Part shown: in pieces, positions 61,748 to 64,000 of the stretch
Layout of the letters: the number at the start of each line of letters is the position of its first letter
Numbering within the stretch: the stretch's first letter is position 1
Assembly (NCBI GenBank): GCA_024693365.1
Contig: JAILLF010000058.1
Span: 55,529-119,528, forward strand
DNA length: 64,000 nucleotides
Direction of reading: 5' to 3'
DNA from: Acetatifactor sp.
GTDB lineage: Bacteria > Bacillota > Clostridia > Lachnospirales > Lachnospiraceae
Notes under the pieces: model-generated
Database searches by the model: none
What the model was told of the DNA's origin: nothing
What the model saw: the letters and a program-made list of their open reading frames with translations, nothing else
Position numbers and translations under genes: made by a program

Positions 61748-63427
61748 TTAATTATTCTTAATCAGAGAATCGTCCAACTTGCCGTAATCTTCGATAGGAT
61801 TGTCGGCGCAGAACACGTTCTTCAGATTCGGAAGATTTTCAAGAGGAGCCAAACTGGTAAGAATGTTTCTTTCCAGATGGACGTTAACTAATTCGGTGAG
61901 CGAGGATGCCCAGGATAGGTCGCTTAACCTGCAATTCGTCAGTTCTAAGTAATTGAGATTCTCGAGTTTGCCAATCACGGAAAAATCTTGAACCAAGTCT
62001 GCATCCGTAATCGTAAGGAGACTTAGGTCCGGGCAAGACGTCAAGGCAGAAATGTCTGTCAGCATGCCATTACCCAGAATTTCGAGGCTGATAAGATGGG
62101 GCATACCCTCCAAAAAATTAAGGTCAGTAAAAAATGGCGCTTCGATGGTGAGCTGTTCTAAGGTGCTAAGCGGCTTTAGGAATGAATAGTCAATGGGAGC
62201 CCCCGGAACGGTAATGGTAAGGGATTTTAGGTTAGGAATCCGGCTAACGTAATCCTCATTTAATAGGTTGTTTGCGTGGATGCTTAGAAATTGGAGGGAA
62301 GGAAATTCCTCAATGCCCCTCACGTCTAAGTCGCCTTCCGTGGTAAGAAATAAGTATTCTACAAAGCGGGTATCAACAATGCTTAGCAGCTCAACAGGGG
62401 TGTTGGAGCAGCCAAGAACGTAGAGGTCGTTTAATCCCAACAGATCTCCGGGTGAGAGGATCACGTCACTGCCTTCTGCAATAAAGACTTGCAGATGGCC
62501 AAACAGGCATAATTCAGAGCTGTCAAATTTAGCGCAGGTAATTTCAAAAATGTCGGTCGTGCCATCTGCGAGGGAGTACTGGCCGTAATTTACTGATTCT
62601 GTGGGAAAGTAATAAATCTCCGTAATGCTTAGACAGTCATCTGCGGTGACTTCGCCAATCGTCTTGGAAGTTGCCTGGCACAGAAGCTCCTGCAGGAACG
62701 TCTCCGGCGCAGTCTTTCCTTGGAAGGTAGAAAGCACGTAATCCGGCGTAACGTGTGAGACGTTGACGATGGGGTAGGACTCCTTTGCAGGGGAATCGGT
62801 TTCATCCTTGCCGGCCTTTCTTTCGGACGCGGAGCTTTCCGATTCCGTGCTGAAATTCCGGAAGAAATCCATAATGTCGCTCCTGTCGCCAAAGAAGCCT
62901 TTAAAGATGCTGGACATTGAAGCTATGGCGGCGATGATAAAATAACACACAAAGATGATAAACAGGAATTTCCCTACGGAAATTTTCTTTTTCGAAGAAC
63001 GGTGCTGATACGCGGAGGAAGACGCCTGGCGGCGCTGCTCTAATGCGTTTGAGAAGGTCTGCGTTGCCGCCTTGCCATAGCCGGACGAAGTCTGCTTACT
63101 TTGGGAGGAGTAAGTGGATCTCGCTTGATTTCCCTGAGAGGAGTAGGTGGATTTCGCCTGATTACCTTGAGAAGAATAGGCAGATCCGGACGTACTCTTT
63201 GAGGAGGAATACGTCGTACTTGACGATTTGCCTCCCTGAGACGAAGTATAGCCGGTGCTGTAACTTGTTTTCTTATTATAACTCTCATAACTGTTGTGAT
63301 TATGATCGTCGTAGACATAAGGAATGCGATCCTCGCAATACTTGTATCCGCATTCAGGGCAAACCAGATCGTGCCCAACGGAATTCATTTTGGTAAAACA
63401 AACGGGACAAGTGATCTTTTGTGCCAT
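61748..63427 (-). CDS. Zinc-ribbon, single-pass membrane protein with external leucine-rich repeats
   Basis: A 559-residue protein. An N-terminal zinc ribbon (CPVC ... CPECGYKYC, residues 1-35) is followed by a Ser/Tyr/Gly/Gln-rich low-complexity segment with repeats like TYSSQGNQA (about 45-140), one membrane helix (VGKFLFIIFVCYFIIAAIAS, about 155-175), then an external part ending in about eight leucine-rich repeats (LEQLTIEAPFFTDLNFLEGM, LNYLELTNCRLSDLSWASSL). The start was set at ATG 63427 after GGAAAGGAGAAAGCC. It likely links an outside binding surface to a cytoplasmic module; the ligand is unknown. capA-like gene follows in the same direction. Confidence 0.85.
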   Translation of the reverse strand: MAQKITCPVCFTKMNSVGHDLVCPECGYKYCEDRIPYVYDDHNHNSYESYNKKTSYSTGYTSSQGGKSSSTTYSSSKSTSGSAYSSQGNQAKSTYSSQGNQARSTYSSQSKQTSSGYGKAATQTFSNALEQRRQASSSAYQHRSSKKKISVGKFLFIIFVCYFIIAAIASMSSIFKGFFGDRSDIMDFFRNFSTESESSASERKAGKDETDSPAKESYPIVNVSHVTPDYVLSTFQGKTAPETFLQELLCQATSKTIGEVTADDCLSITEIYYFPTESVNYGQYSLADGTTDIFEITCAKFDSSELCLFGHLQVFIAEGSDVILSPGDLLGLNDLYVLGCSNTPVELLSIVDTRFVEYLFLTTEGDLDVRGIEEFPSLQFLSIHANNLLNEDYVSRIPNLKSLTITVPGAPIDYSFLKPLSTLEQLTIEAPFFTDLNFLEGMPHLISLEILGNGMLTDISALTSCPDLSLLTITDADLVQDFSVIGKLENLNYLELTNCRLSDLSWASSLTELVNVHLERNILTSLAPLENLPNLKNVFCADNPIEDYGKLDDSLIKNN

Positions 63428-63688
63428 GGCTTTCTCCTTTCCGTAAATAGTATAGGGACTATATTGGGATTGCTTTTTTTTAACTTCCATTTTGCCGAAA
63501 ATATGTTATAATACAAAACGGCGCTATTTCTATTTTATAACAGAAATCCTTATTTTCCAATAGAAAATGGAAAAATCGCGTGAAATTGAGCGAAAAACAA
63601 GGAAAAGGATTTCTTATAAGTAAGAAAAACGGGTAGGAAAATTTAGAAACGTCGTAATAAAAAACTTTGAAATGACGTAAGAATGGGC

Positions 63689-63717
63689 TTGACAGGAGAC
63701 GCAACATATCCTATAAT
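63689..63717 (+). promoter_or_regulatory. Promoter of rplM
   Basis: Perfect TTGACA (63689-63694), 17-bp spacer and perfect TATAAT (63712-63717): a strong housekeeping promoter. The region 63428-63680 holds no gene that I can support; it must contain the minus-strand promoter of the leucine-rich protein gene. Confidence 0.92.
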
Positions 63718-63722
63718 ATCCC

Positions 63723-63868
63723 AATGTGACGATGTATCAGAATGCCTAGCCAAAGCCCCGGCGAAGCATTTTAAGATAGAATCAGGTCGCTTTTCAAGCT
63801 TGCCGTTTCGTGGCCGGACATCTGCGGGACCGCAAGGCGAGAAAGCAAACAGCTCTTAACAAAATAAT
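63723..63868 (+). promoter_or_regulatory. Leader of rplM, candidate L13 autoregulatory leader
   Basis: About 160 nt separate the promoter from the start codon. The leader can close with GCTTTTC ... TTGC pairing with GCAA ... GAGAAAGC (about 63790-63847), with GC-rich hairpins inside (GCCGTTTCGTGGC, TGCGGGACCGCA). L13 leaders controlling rplM-rpsI are known in Firmicutes. I could not confirm that this one matches that family. Confidence 0.5.
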
Positions 63869-63881
63869 GGAGGAAATCGCA

Positions 63882-64000
63882 ATGAAGACTTTTATGGCAA
63901 GTCCTGCTACCATTGAAAGAAAATGGTACGTGGTAGATGCTACCAATATGACTCTGGGCCGTCTGGCTTCAGAGGTTGCAAAGGTTCTGAGAGGTAAGAA
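63882..64000 (+). CDS. rplM: Ribosomal protein L13, N-terminal part (partial at window edge)
   Basis: The first 39 codons of large-subunit protein L13: [20 protein letters not shown] then [16 protein letters not shown], the conserved N-terminal sequence. ATG 63882 follows GGAGG (63869-63873). rpsI would be expected downstream. The gene runs off the window. Confidence 0.96.
   Translation, partial: MKTFMASPATIERKWYVVDATNMTLGRLASEVAKVLRGK

Overview
The window looks like the chromosome of a Gram-positive anaerobe of the class Clostridia, most likely family Lachnospiraceae. The evidence is the mix of genes: an LL-diaminopimelate aminotransferase route to meso-DAP, the butyrate-forming pair ptb-buk, a GatCAB amidotransferase next to a bacterial GlnRS, tandem MutS-like ATPases, several Lachnospiraceae-type hypothetical membrane proteins, secreted lipoproteins and a plant-fibre toolkit. 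No rRNA, tRNA, CRISPR array, prophage or intact transposase was found. Both window edges cut a gene: glutamine synthetase on the left, ribosomal protein L13 on the right. Species cannot be fixed from the sequence alone.

Layout. 1-7.5 kb: nitrogen and wall metabolism plus translation (glnA end, an ANTAR RNA-binding regulator, dapF, dapL, gatCAB), with a membrane protein convergent on gatB. 7.7-12.6 kb: a small membrane protein, guaB, a BlaI-BlaR-like sensor operon ending in a small secreted protein, and a LytTR regulator behind a long structured leader. 12.7-22 kb: a PocR-GAF-PAS-GGDEF-EAL cyclic-di-GMP enzyme, two overlapping MutS-like ATPases, and a large cell-anchored GH10 xylanase. 22-26 kb: a ZTP riboswitch controlling purO and a transformylase-only purH, then glnS. 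26-34 kb: accessory region with an Ala-rich anchored protein, a TetR regulator, an esterase, two tandem repeat arrays and a PD-(D/E)XK-type protein. 31.6-38.8 kb: a carbohydrate locus (GH31, AraC regulator, two ABC permeases, binding lipoprotein). 38.8-44.1 kb: a TetR-controlled MMPL exporter with a secreted partner. 44.3-50.6 kb: two-domain PPK2, a decayed membrane gene, HAD phosphatase, a lipoprotein metalloprotease with a probable 3' frameshift, ptb and buk. 50.8-56.3 kb: HerA-like ATPase, secA, prfB. 56.4-64 kb: two small membrane proteins, tex, a CapA-like lipoprotein, a zinc-ribbon/leucine-rich membrane protein and rplM.

How genes fit together. The xylanase (possibly with the esterase) and the GH31/ABC locus would release and import plant oligosaccharides. 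The sugars would feed fermentation to butyryl-CoA, and ptb-buk would turn this into butyrate and ATP. guaB, purO and purH serve purine synthesis, with the last two under ZTP control.

The most unusual structure is a 10-unit, 53-bp tandem array of hairpin-forming repeats (30679-31208). It lies directly upstream of, and in sense with, an orphan PD-(D/E)XK-like gene, and a promoter candidate lies upstream of the array. The arrangement of promoter, tandem structured repeats and nuclease gene recalls type III toxin-antitoxin loci, but with a different protein fold and no visible terminator between array and gene. Other notable items are an unidentified structured leader before lytTR, two related long foldback elements (49285-49485 and 60162-60332), a terminator whose 3' arm holds the dapF ribosome-binding site, and two MutS-like ATPases that share an Asn in the Walker B motif.
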